The notes under the pieces: model-generated | Told to the model about the DNA's origin: nothing | The model's input: the letters and a program-made list of their open reading frames with translations, nothing else | Databases searched by the model: none | In this document: one piece after another, positions 55,411-64,000 of the stretch | Layout of the letters: each line of letters opens with the position of its first letter | Position numbering within the stretch: position 1 is the stretch's first letter | Program-made: the position numbers and the translations under genes | Assembly: GCA_025463745.1 (NCBI GenBank) | Contig: JAODBB010000114.1 | Span: 1-64,000 of the forward strand | Length of the DNA stretch: 64,000 bases | DNA from: Subtercola sp. | GTDB taxonomy: Bacteria > Actinomycetota > Actinomycetes > Actinomycetales > Microbacteriaceae | Direction: 5' to 3'

Positions 55411-56805
55411 ATGAGCATCCCGTCGCCCGATCCCGCCGCCGCGTCTCGCGTGGCGGGGCCGGGTGGCGTGCCGGGCAGTACGCAGAGCGCCCCACAACCC
55501 GGCGCACTCATCCGACCCGCCGCCTCCACCCCACCCGGCGAAGCCGGCCTCACGCCCAGCGAGATCGCGAAGCTGCACGCCCTCCGTCGCATGAAACTCA
55601 TCGCGACGGCGCTGCTGGCCCTGATGGCGGTGATTTTCGCGGTGTCGTTCGCGCTGCAGGGGCGGTATCCGTGGCTTCAGTACGTGCGCGCGGCGAGCGA
55701 GGGCGGCATGGTCGGCGCCCTGGCTGACTGGTTCGCTGTGACGGCGCTGTTCCGGCATCCGCTCGGTTTGAAGATTCCGCACACCGCGATCATCCCGACC
55801 CGAAAGGATGAGATCGGGGCGAGCCTCGGCGAGTTCGTCGAAGACAACTTTCTGTCAGAGGCCGTTGTGCGCGAGAAGCTGGCCTCCGTCGGGGTCTCGC
55901 GGGTGGTCGGCTCGTGGCTGGCGAACCCGGTTAACGCCCGGCGCCTCACTGCAGAACTCGCGAGCGCCGCGCAAGGCGCGATGACCATGTTGAGCGACGA
56001 CGACATTCGCGGGGTCATCGAAGGCCTGGTGCGCACGCACCTCGTCAATCGCGATTGGTCGCCCGAACTCGGCTCGCTGACCGAGAGAGTGGTGGCCTCG
56101 GGCAGCCATCACCTCGTGGTCGACCTGCTCGTCGACAAGACCGCGGAGTGGCTGACGCAGAACCCCGACTCGTTCAGCGAGCTCGTGTCGCGCCGTCTGC
56201 CGAGCTGGGTGCCCTCGTTCGTCGACCGCATTGTCGACGAGCGCGTGTACTACGAGGCCCTGAAGTTCGTTCAGGCCGTTCAGCAGGATCCCAACCACCG
56301 GCTGAGGCTCGCCCTCGACGATTACCTGCGACAGCTCGCCGTCGACCTGCAGTATGACCCCGTGATGCGTGAACGTGTCGAAACGGCCAAGGCCACGCTC
56401 ATCGACGACCCCCGGCTGCGCGAAATCGCCTCGCTCGCCTGGGAATCGCTCAAAGACGCCCTCGTCGCCTCCCTTTCGCAACCCGACAGCGCGTTACGGC
56501 AGACCGTCGAATCGACCTTCGTCGACACCGGCAACAGGCTGCAGACGGATGCCCTGCTGGCCTCGAAGGTGAACGCCTGGGCCGCGAACGCGGCCGTCCA
56601 CCTCGTTCAGAACTACCGGCACGACATCGCGGCGGTCATCGCCGAAACCGTCGAGCGCTGGGACGGCGAAGAGACGAGTCGCAAAATCGAGCTCCAGGTG
56701 GGCAAAGACCTGCAGTACATCCGCATCAACGGCACGGTCGTCGGCTCGCTCGCCGGCCTCGCCATCTTCACCATCGCGCAGGCGGCGGTCACGCTCGCCT
56801 CCTGA
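55411..56805 (+). CDS. DUF445 family membrane protein
   Basis: AASEGGMVGALADWFAVTALFRHPLGLKIPHTAIIPTRKDEIGASLGEFVEDNFL. Confidence 0.93.
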   Translation: MSIPSPDPAAASRVAGPGGVPGSTQSAPQPGALIRPAASTPPGEAGLTPSEIAKLHALRRMKLIATALLALMAVIFAVSFALQGRYPWLQYVRAASEGGMVGALADWFAVTALFRHPLGLKIPHTAIIPTRKDEIGASLGEFVEDNFLSEAVVREKLASVGVSRVVGSWLANPVNARRLTAELASAAQGAMTMLSDDDIRGVIEGLVRTHLVNRDWSPELGSLTERVVASGSHHLVVDLLVDKTAEWLTQNPDSFSELVSRRLPSWVPSFVDRIVDERVYYEALKFVQAVQQDPNHRLRLALDDYLRQLAVDLQYDPVMRERVETAKATLIDDPRLREIASLAWESLKDALVASLSQPDSALRQTVESTFVDTGNRLQTDALLASKVNAWAANAAVHLVQNYRHDIAAVIAETVERWDGEETSRKIELQVGKDLQYIRINGTVVGSLAGLAIFTIAQAAVTLAS

Positions 56806-56969
56806 CGCCGCCCCGGCGACTCAGTCTCTCTAGCCTCGGGGCCCTCCCGCGCCCTCCTCCGCGCCCCCGCACGCTCTCCCGACTCTCCCGAAGCCTCATC
56901 GGATTTGCGCAGAAGCACGGAATGGCGCGCGAGAGCGACCTTCCGCGCAAAATGGATGGCGAAAGGCCG

Positions 56970-57890
56970 TCAGGGAGTGTGCGCCACGGCATCTCCGGCG
57001 GGAGCTGAGCCCGACGCGGGCACGGGATAGACCGGGGTGGTGCCCGTGGCGCGTTCGACGATCTGCGAGAGCACCTCGGGCGAGGTGGTGTTCTCGCCCA
57101 GACGGTTGGGTTTGCCCTCGCCGTGATAGTCGCTCGAGCCGGTCACCGCCAGCCCGTACTTCGTCGCCAGCTCATGGAGGAGCTCTTTCGCGTCGGGAGT
57201 GTTCTGGCGGTGTTCAATCTCAAGGCCGAAGAGCCCGGCATCCACCAGCTTTCGCAGCCGCACCTCGGGAATGACACGATCGCGGCGGGTGCCCGGGTGC
57301 GCGAGCACCGGTACTCCGCCGGCCGCCACGACCAATTGCACGCCGACCAGCGGCGTCGGCGCATAGTGCGGCTGAAAATAGCCGGCCCGCCAGTGCAGAA
57401 TGCCCTGGAACGCCTGACTCCGTGTCTCAGCGAGCCCCTTCGCCACCAGCGCATCGGCGATGTGCGGGCGCCCCACGGTTGCGCCCGCGGTGGTCTGCGC
57501 CAGCACGTCTTGCCAGGTGAGGTCGTAGTCTCGGCCGATGCGAGCGACGATTTGTTCCGCGCGCTTGAGCCGGGCATCCCGAATCGTCTCGGTCTCGGCG
57601 AGCAGGGCCGGGTTGGCCGGGTCGAACAGGTACGAGAGCAAGTGGATGCTCGCGTGATCGAGCCGCGTGCTGAGCTCCATTCCGGGAATCAGCGTGATCT
57701 CGAAGTCGTGCGCGGCTGCAGTCGCGGATGCCCAGCCCGCCGTCGTGTCGTGATCGGTCAGTGCGACCGCCTGAAGCCCTGCCTCTTTCGCCGAACGCAC
57801 CACGTTGTAGGGCGTCTCGGTGCCGTCAGACGCGCTACTATGCGTGTGCAAATCGATGGGGCCGCGAAAAGCGGGCGCGTACTCGGGCAT
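56970..57890 (-). CDS. PHP-domain metal-dependent phosphoesterase
   Basis: DLHTHSSASDGTETPYNVVRSAKEAGLQAVALTDHDTTAGW; GSSDYHGEGKPNRLG. Confidence 0.93.
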   Translation of the reverse strand: MPEYAPAFRGPIDLHTHSSASDGTETPYNVVRSAKEAGLQAVALTDHDTTAGWASATAAAHDFEITLIPGMELSTRLDHASIHLLSYLFDPANPALLAETETIRDARLKRAEQIVARIGRDYDLTWQDVLAQTTAGATVGRPHIADALVAKGLAETRSQAFQGILHWRAGYFQPHYAPTPLVGVQLVVAAGGVPVLAHPGTRRDRVIPEVRLRKLVDAGLFGLEIEHRQNTPDAKELLHELATKYGLAVTGSSDYHGEGKPNRLGENTTSPEVLSQIVERATGTTPVYPVPASGSAPAGDAVAHTP

Positions 57891-57964
57891 ACCTCATGCT
57901 ATTCCGATCTGCGGAGGCGCCCTGCCAGGGGCGACAATCCCGGCCCGGCGAGAGAGAATGGGGT

Positions 57965-59503
57965 ATGGCTGACCAGACCGACACCGCCCCCCGCGCCACC
58001 TCGAACCGCTCCACCACCCCAGGCTCCGAAGCGTTCAAAGAGTACATTTCGAGCAACTGGGCAGAGCGAACGGATGTTCTGCCGCCCGCTCGCCCCGAAG
58101 CCGCCTTCGCGGCCGAACGCCGCGCGCGCCTTTCGGCGAAGTACCCTGGCAAGCGACTCATCATTCCCGCGGGGCGGCTGAAGCAGCGCTCGAACGACAC
58201 CGATTTCCCGTTCCGCGCACACACCTCGTTCGGTTACCTCACCGGCTGGGGCTCCGACTCCGAACCCGGCTCTGTGCTGGTGCTCGAGCCTGTCGCCGGC
58301 GGCTCGATCCACGCGGCAACGCTCTACTTTCGCGAGCGCGCCGGCCGCAACTCCGATGAGTTCTACGCCAACCCCGAGATCGGCGAGTTCTGGATCGGGC
58401 CGCGACCGTCGCTCGCCCAAGTCGCCTCCGATCTCGGTGTTGCGACGTTGGGAATCGCCGAGCTCGACGCTGTGGTCGGCCTGGCCGATGAGAACACCCT
58501 GATCATCCGTGACGCCGACCCCGAACTGACTGCCCTCATCGACGCGCGGGTCGAGGCCAGCGTCGTGGAGGCCGAAGACGAGGCCGCGCTGCCGACCATC
58601 GCGTTCAGCGCCGCGGCCGGCGAACGCGACGAGGTCGACGAGTCCGCCCTGCTGGAGCAAGACCTGTCTGAGATGCGACTGGTGAAAGACGCCTACGAGA
58701 TCGAACAGATGCGTCTGGCCGTCGCCGCCACCGCTCGCGGCTTCGACGACATCATCAGTGATTTCGCGCGCATCACCAGCCACGAGCGCGGCGAGCGCCT
58801 CGTCGAGGGCGTCTTCAACGGTCGCGCTCGCGCCGACGGCAACACGGTCGGGTACGACACGATCGCAGCATCCGGCCCGCACGCCTGCATTCTGCACTGG
58901 ACGCGCAACGACGGCCCCGTCGTACCGGGCGACCTCATGCTCGTCGATGCGGGGGTCGAACTCGATTCGTACTACACGGCCGACATCACCCGCACCCTGC
59001 CGGTGAACGGCCACTTCAGTGCAGAACAGCGGATGATCTACGAAGCGGTTCGCGAGGCCGCCGATGCCGCCTTCGCCATCGTGCGGCCGGGCATCCGGTT
59101 TCGTGAGATCCACGCTACGGCGATGGGGGTCATCGCGAAGCGGACGGCCGAGTGGGGTCTGCTGCCGGTGAGCGCCGAAGAGGCGATCCAGCCCGAGAAC
59201 CAGCAGCACCGCCGGTACATGGTGCACGGCACGAGCCACCACCTCGGCCTCGACGTGCACGACTGCGCGAAGGCCCGCCGCGAGATGTACCTCGACGGTA
59301 TTCTCGAGCCGGGCATGGTGTTCACGATCGAGCCCGGCCTCTACTTTCAGCCCGACGACCTGACCGTACCCGAGAGCTTCCGCGGTATCGGTGTGCGTAT
59401 CGAAGACGACATCCTCGTCACCGCCACCGGCGCCGAGAACCTCTCGGCGGCCATCCCCCGCACCGCCGACGACGTCGAGGCCTGGATCGCGTCGCGCGCC
59501 TGA
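57965..59503 (+). CDS. pepP: Aminopeptidase P family (Xaa-Pro) metallopeptidase
   Basis: VDAGVELDSYYTADITRTLPVNGHFS, HGTSHHLGLDVHD, GMVFTIEPGLYF, GIGVRIEDDILVT. Confidence 0.93.
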   Translation: MADQTDTAPRATSNRSTTPGSEAFKEYISSNWAERTDVLPPARPEAAFAAERRARLSAKYPGKRLIIPAGRLKQRSNDTDFPFRAHTSFGYLTGWGSDSEPGSVLVLEPVAGGSIHAATLYFRERAGRNSDEFYANPEIGEFWIGPRPSLAQVASDLGVATLGIAELDAVVGLADENTLIIRDADPELTALIDARVEASVVEAEDEAALPTIAFSAAAGERDEVDESALLEQDLSEMRLVKDAYEIEQMRLAVAATARGFDDIISDFARITSHERGERLVEGVFNGRARADGNTVGYDTIAASGPHACILHWTRNDGPVVPGDLMLVDAGVELDSYYTADITRTLPVNGHFSAEQRMIYEAVREAADAAFAIVRPGIRFREIHATAMGVIAKRTAEWGLLPVSAEEAIQPENQQHRRYMVHGTSHHLGLDVHDCAKARREMYLDGILEPGMVFTIEPGLYFQPDDLTVPESFRGIGVRIEDDILVTATGAENLSAAIPRTADDVEAWIASRA

Positions 59504-59577
59504 AACCCGTGCTCGAGCCCGACACCTCCCGCTCGTGCCTGACACGCGCCCGACACGCCGGGGTCATGATGTCGGGG

Positions 59578-59623
59578 TTGCGCAAAAGCACCTCCCGATC
59601 GGATTCGAGGTGCTTTTGCGCAA
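59578..59623. terminator. Long bidirectional hairpin between convergent genes
   Basis: Perfect 16-bp inverted repeat ttgcgcaaaagcacct / aggtgcttttgcgcaa with 14-nt loop. Confidence 0.65.
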
Positions 59624-59658
59624 CTTCGGCGAAATTCGTGGGGTGTGTCGACGCGAGG

Positions 59659-60294
59659 TCAGGCGCGCGGATCGGCCGGTGGCTCGAAGGGGGGTGGAGG
59701 GTCTGAGGGATGCGCAGGTGGGGCGGGCGGGCGGTCTGAAGGATGCGCGGGCGGGGGGTCGGAGGGATGCGCGGGCGGGGGCGGCGGCGCGCCCCACGAA
59801 GCGCCCGGCGCGACGAGGTTGCGGGCCCGGTTCGCCACCTCAGGGTCGGCGATGATCTGGTAACTGGTCGCGATGACCCGGATGTTCGAGGTGAAGTCGC
59901 GCCGTCGCCGGTTCAGCGCATACGACACGATGCCGAACAGCACACCGAACCCGGCCCCGATCAGCACGGCCGCGCCCACGAACTCGGCCGACGTCGCAGT
60001 GGGAGAGAAGATCACCAGCAGCAGCCCGACGAACAGCCCCAGCCAGCCCCCGCTGAACGCCCCAGTGAGCGCACCGCGACCGTAGCTCAGCTTGCCCGTG
60101 ACGGCCTCGATCGTCTTCAGATCGTTGCCCACGATGGTGAGCCTGCGCACCGGAAAGTCGGCCTTGGCCAGCAGATCTACCGCGGCCTGCGCCTCTTCGT
60201 AGGTCTCGTAGGTCATGACGACATCTCCCCGCGGCATGCGCGTTGGGAGCCTGGAACCCCGACCGACGCCGGGCATCTGGTTCGTCACAGACAT
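59659..60294 (-). CDS. General stress protein 17M-like (GlsB/DUF-type) protein with Pro-rich repeat tail
   Basis: PRGDVVMTYETYEEAQAAVDLLAKADFPVRRLTIVGNDLKTIEAVTGKLSYGRGALTGAFSGGWLGLFVGLL; C-terminal PPPAHPSD repeats. Confidence 0.85.
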   Translation of the reverse strand: MSVTNQMPGVGRGSRLPTRMPRGDVVMTYETYEEAQAAVDLLAKADFPVRRLTIVGNDLKTIEAVTGKLSYGRGALTGAFSGGWLGLFVGLLLVIFSPTATSAEFVGAAVLIGAGFGVLFGIVSYALNRRRRDFTSNIRVIATSYQIIADPEVANRARNLVAPGASWGAPPPPPAHPSDPPPAHPSDRPPAPPAHPSDPPPPFEPPADPRA

Positions 60295-60359
60295 CAGTCT
60301 TTCACGTGCATCCATCAGCTGGCGTTCAGGCATACAGATAGACGGTCTAAGTTAGTTCT

Positions 60360-61655
60360 GTGAGTGCCACCAGAGTCTTCGTCGCCAGATTGGCAGGGTG
60401 CACCGTCTTCGACCCCGCGGGCGACCGCCTGGGCAAGGTGCGTGACGTTCTTGTGGTGTACCGAAACAACGATTCGCCTCGGCTGGTGGGCCTGATCGTC
60501 GAGATTCCGGGCAAACGCCGCGTGTTCGTGAGCATCGGCCGCGTCACGAGCATCGGCAGCGGCCAGATCATCACCACGGGGCTCATGAACGTGCGCCGGT
60601 TCGAACAGCGCGGCGGCGAAGTACGCGTGATCGCCGAGATTCTCGGCCGCAAGGTGGTCTTCGTCGACGGCTCGGGCGAAGGCACGATCGAAGACGTCGC
60701 CATCGAGCAGTCCGGCCCCGGCGAGTGGAGCGTCTCGCAGCTCTTCGTGCGCCGCCCCAAGACCACAGCCAGCCCGTTCGGCAAGGGCCCCACAGTCTTC
60801 GCCACTTGGAGCGAGGTGCGCGAGAAGGGCCAGACCGGCCAGTCGCAATCGGCCGAGCAGCTCATCGCCACCTATGGCGACATGAAGCCCGCCGACCTCG
60901 CCAACACGCTACTCGACCTGCCGCAGGGCCGTCGCCTCGAAGTCGCCGAAGAGCTGCCCGACGGCAGACTGGCCGACGTGCTCGAAGAGATGCCGGAGAG
61001 CGATCAGGTCGAGATCATGAACCAGCTCGACGACGCCCGCGCCGCCGACGTGCTCGACCAGATGCAGCCGGATGACGCGGCCGACCTCATCGCGCAACTC
61101 TCCGAAGCCCGGGGTGAAGAGCTGCTCAAGCTCATGCAGCCAGAAGAGGCCGATGACGTGCGCATGTTGCTCGCCTACGCGCCCGACACCGCGGGCGGGC
61201 TGATGACCACCGAGCCGATCATCGTGTCGGCCGATGCAACGGTGGCCGAGGGTCTCGCCCTGATCCGCCGCCACGAGCTCGCACCCGCGCTCGGCGCCGC
61301 CATCTGCGTCACCTTGCCGCCGTACGAGCCGCCTACCGGCCGCTTTTTGGGCATGGTGCACTTTCAGCGCATGCTGCGCTACCCGCCGCACGAGCGCCTG
61401 GGATCCATCATCGACGACGGGCTCGACCCCGTGACCGCCGATACCAGCGCTGCTGAGGTCTCGCGTATTCTCGCGAGCTATAACCTTGTCTCGGTTCCCG
61501 TCGTCGACGAGAACCACCGACTGGTCGGGGTGGTGACCATTGACGATGTTCTCGACTACCTGCTGCCCGACGATTGGCGAAGTCACGACGGCGACGTAAC
61601 AACACCCGCACCCCGCGCTAGGAGGACAGCCAATGGCACGCAACTCGCCCACTAG
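60360..61655 (+). CDS. PRC-barrel / MgtE_N / CBS-domain protein lacking a transporter domain
   Basis: LANTLLDLPQGRRLEVAEELPDGRLADVLEEMPESDQVEIMNQLDDARAADVLDQMQPDDAADLIAQL (MgtE_N), then paired CBS domains. No TM region. Confidence 0.9.
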   Translation: MSATRVFVARLAGCTVFDPAGDRLGKVRDVLVVYRNNDSPRLVGLIVEIPGKRRVFVSIGRVTSIGSGQIITTGLMNVRRFEQRGGEVRVIAEILGRKVVFVDGSGEGTIEDVAIEQSGPGEWSVSQLFVRRPKTTASPFGKGPTVFATWSEVREKGQTGQSQSAEQLIATYGDMKPADLANTLLDLPQGRRLEVAEELPDGRLADVLEEMPESDQVEIMNQLDDARAADVLDQMQPDDAADLIAQLSEARGEELLKLMQPEEADDVRMLLAYAPDTAGGLMTTEPIIVSADATVAEGLALIRRHELAPALGAAICVTLPPYEPPTGRFLGMVHFQRMLRYPPHERLGSIIDDGLDPVTADTSAAEVSRILASYNLVSVPVVDENHRLVGVVTIDDVLDYLLPDDWRSHDGDVTTPAPRARRTANGTQLAH

Positions 61656-62256
61656 AACTCCTGACGCCAGACTCGACGCGCCCAAGGGGCTGCGCACCCG
61701 CGTGCTGCCCGCGCGTCGCACCAGCCGCGACCGGTTCGGGCGCGGCACCGAGGCGATCGCCCGCGGCATGGGCACCCCCTGGTTCCTGGTCATTCTGACG
61801 CTCTTCGTGCTGCTCTGGATCGGATTCAACAGCTACGGCCCGTCGAACCTGCGCTTCGACTCTGCGGCCATCGGGTTCACCGCGCTGACCCTCATCTTGT
61901 CGCTGCAGGCATCGTATGCCGCGCCGCTGATTCTGCTCGCTCAGAACAGACAAGACGACCGCGACCGTGTGCAAATCGAACAAGACCGCCAGCGCGCCGA
62001 ACGCAACCTCGCCGACACTGAATACCTGGCACGTGAGGTGGTTGCACTGCGCCTGGCGATGCAAGACATGGCGAGCAAAGACTTCATCCGCAGCGAACTG
62101 CGCGCCCTGCTCGAAGAGCTGACGGCCGCAGATGATGAGCCGCCGATCGGCCGCGAGCCGTCGGGTGGAGCTTCGACTTCGGCGACGGGGCGAGCAACCC
62201 GCGCACCGCGCGCCGAAGCGAAGCGCACCGAAGCGAAGCTGACCGGGAGTGCCTGA
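61633..62256 (+). CDS. DUF1003 family membrane protein
   Basis: FLVILTLFVLLWIGFNSYGPSNLRFD...LTLILSLQASYAAPLILLAQNRQDDRDR. Confidence 0.92.
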   Translation: MARNSPTRTPDARLDAPKGLRTRVLPARRTSRDRFGRGTEAIARGMGTPWFLVILTLFVLLWIGFNSYGPSNLRFDSAAIGFTALTLILSLQASYAAPLILLAQNRQDDRDRVQIEQDRQRAERNLADTEYLAREVVALRLAMQDMASKDFIRSELRALLEELTAADDEPPIGREPSGGASTSATGRATRAPRAEAKRTEAKLTGSA

Positions 62257-63403
62257 GCGCGGCGTGCCCGAGCTCGAATCCGCGGTTCGCGCCGCACTCG
62301 CCCGGGTGCTCGACCCCGAGATCCGTAAGCCCATCACCGAGCTCGACATGGTCGGCGACGTGGCGGTCGACCCTTCCGGCGCGGCCGACGTGAACGTGAA
62401 GCTGACGATCATCGGATGCCCGGCCGCCGACACCATCGAACGAGACGTTCGGGCGGCCACCCTCGGCGTCGCGGGGGTGACGGCCGCGAACATCCACGTC
62501 ACCGTGATGACCCCGGCCGAACGCACTGCGCTCACCGAGAAGCTGCGCGGCCCTGGCGGTGCCCGTGCGATGCAGTTCGGGCCCGATACCCTCACCCGTA
62601 TCTATGCCATCACGAGCGGAAAGGGTGGGGTGGGCAAGTCCACGCTGACGGCCAACCTCGCCGTGGCGCTGGCCGCCAAGGGTCTGGCGGTGGGGATCGT
62701 CGACGCCGACGTATACGGGTTCTCGATTCCGGGTATCCTCGGCCTGGTCGAGGGCGGCACCGCGCAGAAGCCGACCCGAGTCGACGACATGATTCTGCCG
62801 CCGGTCGGTTTCGGCGTGAAAGTCATCTCGATCGGCATGTTCGTCGACGACAATGCTGCCGTCGCCTGGCGCGGACCGATGCTGCACCGTACGATTGCAC
62901 AGTTTCTCACCGACGTGTACTTCGGCGACCTCGACGTGCTGCTGCTCGATCTGCCGCCCGGAACCGGCGACGTGGCGATCTCAGTGGGCCAGCTGCTCCC
63001 CCACGCCGAGGTCATCGTCGTCACGACCCCGCAGCCCGCCGCGGCCGATGTCGCCGAGCGCTCGGGCGTGGTGGCGCGGCAGACCGGCCAGAAGATCGTC
63101 GGCGTCATCGAGAACATGGCGGGGTTGCCGCAGCCCGACGGCTCCGTGCTCGAACTCTTCGGTTCTGGCGGTGGCGCCGAGGTGGTGCGTCGCCTGTCTG
63201 GCGGTCAGGATGCCCCGGTACCCTTGCTCGCCTCGATTCCCCTGAGCGTGGCCCTCCGCGCCGGCGGCGACGTGGGCGCCCCCATCGTCATCACCGACCC
63301 CCTCGACCCGGCCGCCGCTGCGATCCTCCGCGTCGCCGACACCCTCGCGGCGCGCCCCCGCGGACTCTCCGGCCTGAAGCTCCCCGTCTCCCCCCGCCGA
63401 TAA
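62249..63403 (+). CDS. mrp: Mrp/NBP35-type P-loop ATPase (Fe-S carrier family) with N-terminal DUF59-like domain
   Basis: AITSGKGGVGKSTLTANLAVALAAKGLAVGIVDADVYGFSIPGILG; DVLLLDLPPGTGDVAISVGQ. Confidence 0.93.
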   Translation: MPERGVPELESAVRAALARVLDPEIRKPITELDMVGDVAVDPSGAADVNVKLTIIGCPAADTIERDVRAATLGVAGVTAANIHVTVMTPAERTALTEKLRGPGGARAMQFGPDTLTRIYAITSGKGGVGKSTLTANLAVALAAKGLAVGIVDADVYGFSIPGILGLVEGGTAQKPTRVDDMILPPVGFGVKVISIGMFVDDNAAVAWRGPMLHRTIAQFLTDVYFGDLDVLLLDLPPGTGDVAISVGQLLPHAEVIVVTTPQPAAADVAERSGVVARQTGQKIVGVIENMAGLPQPDGSVLELFGSGGGAEVVRRLSGGQDAPVPLLASIPLSVALRAGGDVGAPIVITDPLDPAAAAILRVADTLAARPRGLSGLKLPVSPRR

Positions 63404-63463
63404 ACATGGATCACGAAAATCGCCCTAACCCGCGCTCGTGGGATTTCGCGGGCGGGGCGGGGG

Positions 63464-64000
63464 TCAGTGGCCGGGGCCGCGGGAACGCAGGCGGGTCTCC
63501 TCGAGGTCGAGCATGCCCTGCGCCTCGGCGAGGATGCGCGAGGGGTACGCACCGCGGCTGCGCGCGTTGAGCAGCGCCTGCCGTTCCGCATCCACCACCA
63601 CAAGCCGCAGCTCGCGGTAGAGCTGGTGCGGCGTCTCGTCGGTGCCCTCGGTGAGTTCGCGCGAACGCTCCCACGCGAGCTCGGTGCGCAAGAACGACGA
63701 CTGCCGTACGCGCTCCACGACATCGGGGTCGACCGGAGACGTCTCGCCGAGAGCACCGGCCGGGTCATCCAGCAGCACCAGCCCGCTGTTGCTGATCTCG
63801 TCGAGCAGCCGCGCCAGGTCGCGCCGATCGACGGCGACATCGATGCCCTGGATGCCCACCAATCGAATCACGGCAGGCAGAGTGCTGCCCTGCACGACGA
63901 GCGTCACGAACGCCACCGTGAATGCGATCAGGATCAGCTGATCACGATACGGAGTGTTCTCGGGCAGCGATTGTGCTGCCGCGAGCGTCACGACGCCGCG
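63464..64000 (-). CDS. CPA1-type Na+/H+ antiporter, C-terminal part only (runs off window)
   Basis: QLILIAFTVAFVTLVVQGSTLPAVIRLVGI then cytoplasmic C-terminal helices; frame open to the window end. Confidence 0.8.
   Translation of the reverse strand, partial: RGVVTLAAAQSLPENTPYRDQLILIAFTVAFVTLVVQGSTLPAVIRLVGIQGIDVAVDRRDLARLLDEISNSGLVLLDDPAGALGETSPVDPDVVERVRQSSFLRTELAWERSRELTEGTDETPHQLYRELRLVVVDAERQALLNARSRGAYPSRILAEAQGMLDLEETRLRSRGPGH

Noticed and set aside
57899-59545. 548-aa minus-strand ORF
   Set aside because: Antisense to the aminopeptidase P gene; composition typical of a shadow ORF.

Overview
High-GC actinobacterial (Microbacteriaceae-like) chromosomal window, almost fully coding. 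The many long antisense ORFs are GC-driven shadows. Recognisable content: a DUF222/HNH protein cut by the left edge; an ABC-2 exporter; an HtrA-like protease; an aminotransferase; a divergent LigD/Ku NHEJ pair; an MFS exporter; a TPP enzyme; an ECF sigma factor followed by a truncated anti-sigma-like gene; an initiator tRNA; a housekeeping block whose order I recall from Mycobacterium (UPF0182, YlbL-like PDZ/Lon, zincin_2, E1/TOMM-like protein, UvrD2, NudC, AdnB, AdnA, DUF3107, ferritin-like protein, DEAD-box helicase); then DUF445, PHP, aminopeptidase P, MgtE_N/CBS, DUF1003, Mrp and a Na+/H+ antiporter cut by the right edge. The strongest candidate for an undescribed system is about 24.18-31.79 kb. 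Seven minus-strand genes are joined at every junction by a 4-nt ATGA/GTGA overlap: Zn-type dehydrogenase, divergent PTPS-like protein, GT4 glycosyltransferase, SAM methyltransferase, AglD/MprF-like flippase, stand-alone RibD/DHFR-like reductase and LTA-synthase/sulfatase-fold membrane enzyme. A CDP-alcohol phosphatidyltransferase is divergent from them. The PTPS-like protein appears to lack the canonical catalytic Cys, the Asp-His pair and one Zn-binding His. I infer a pathway joining a pterin- or pyrimidine-like moiety to a membrane lipid or glycolipid; this is not demonstrated. All family calls are by motif recognition; no database search was run.
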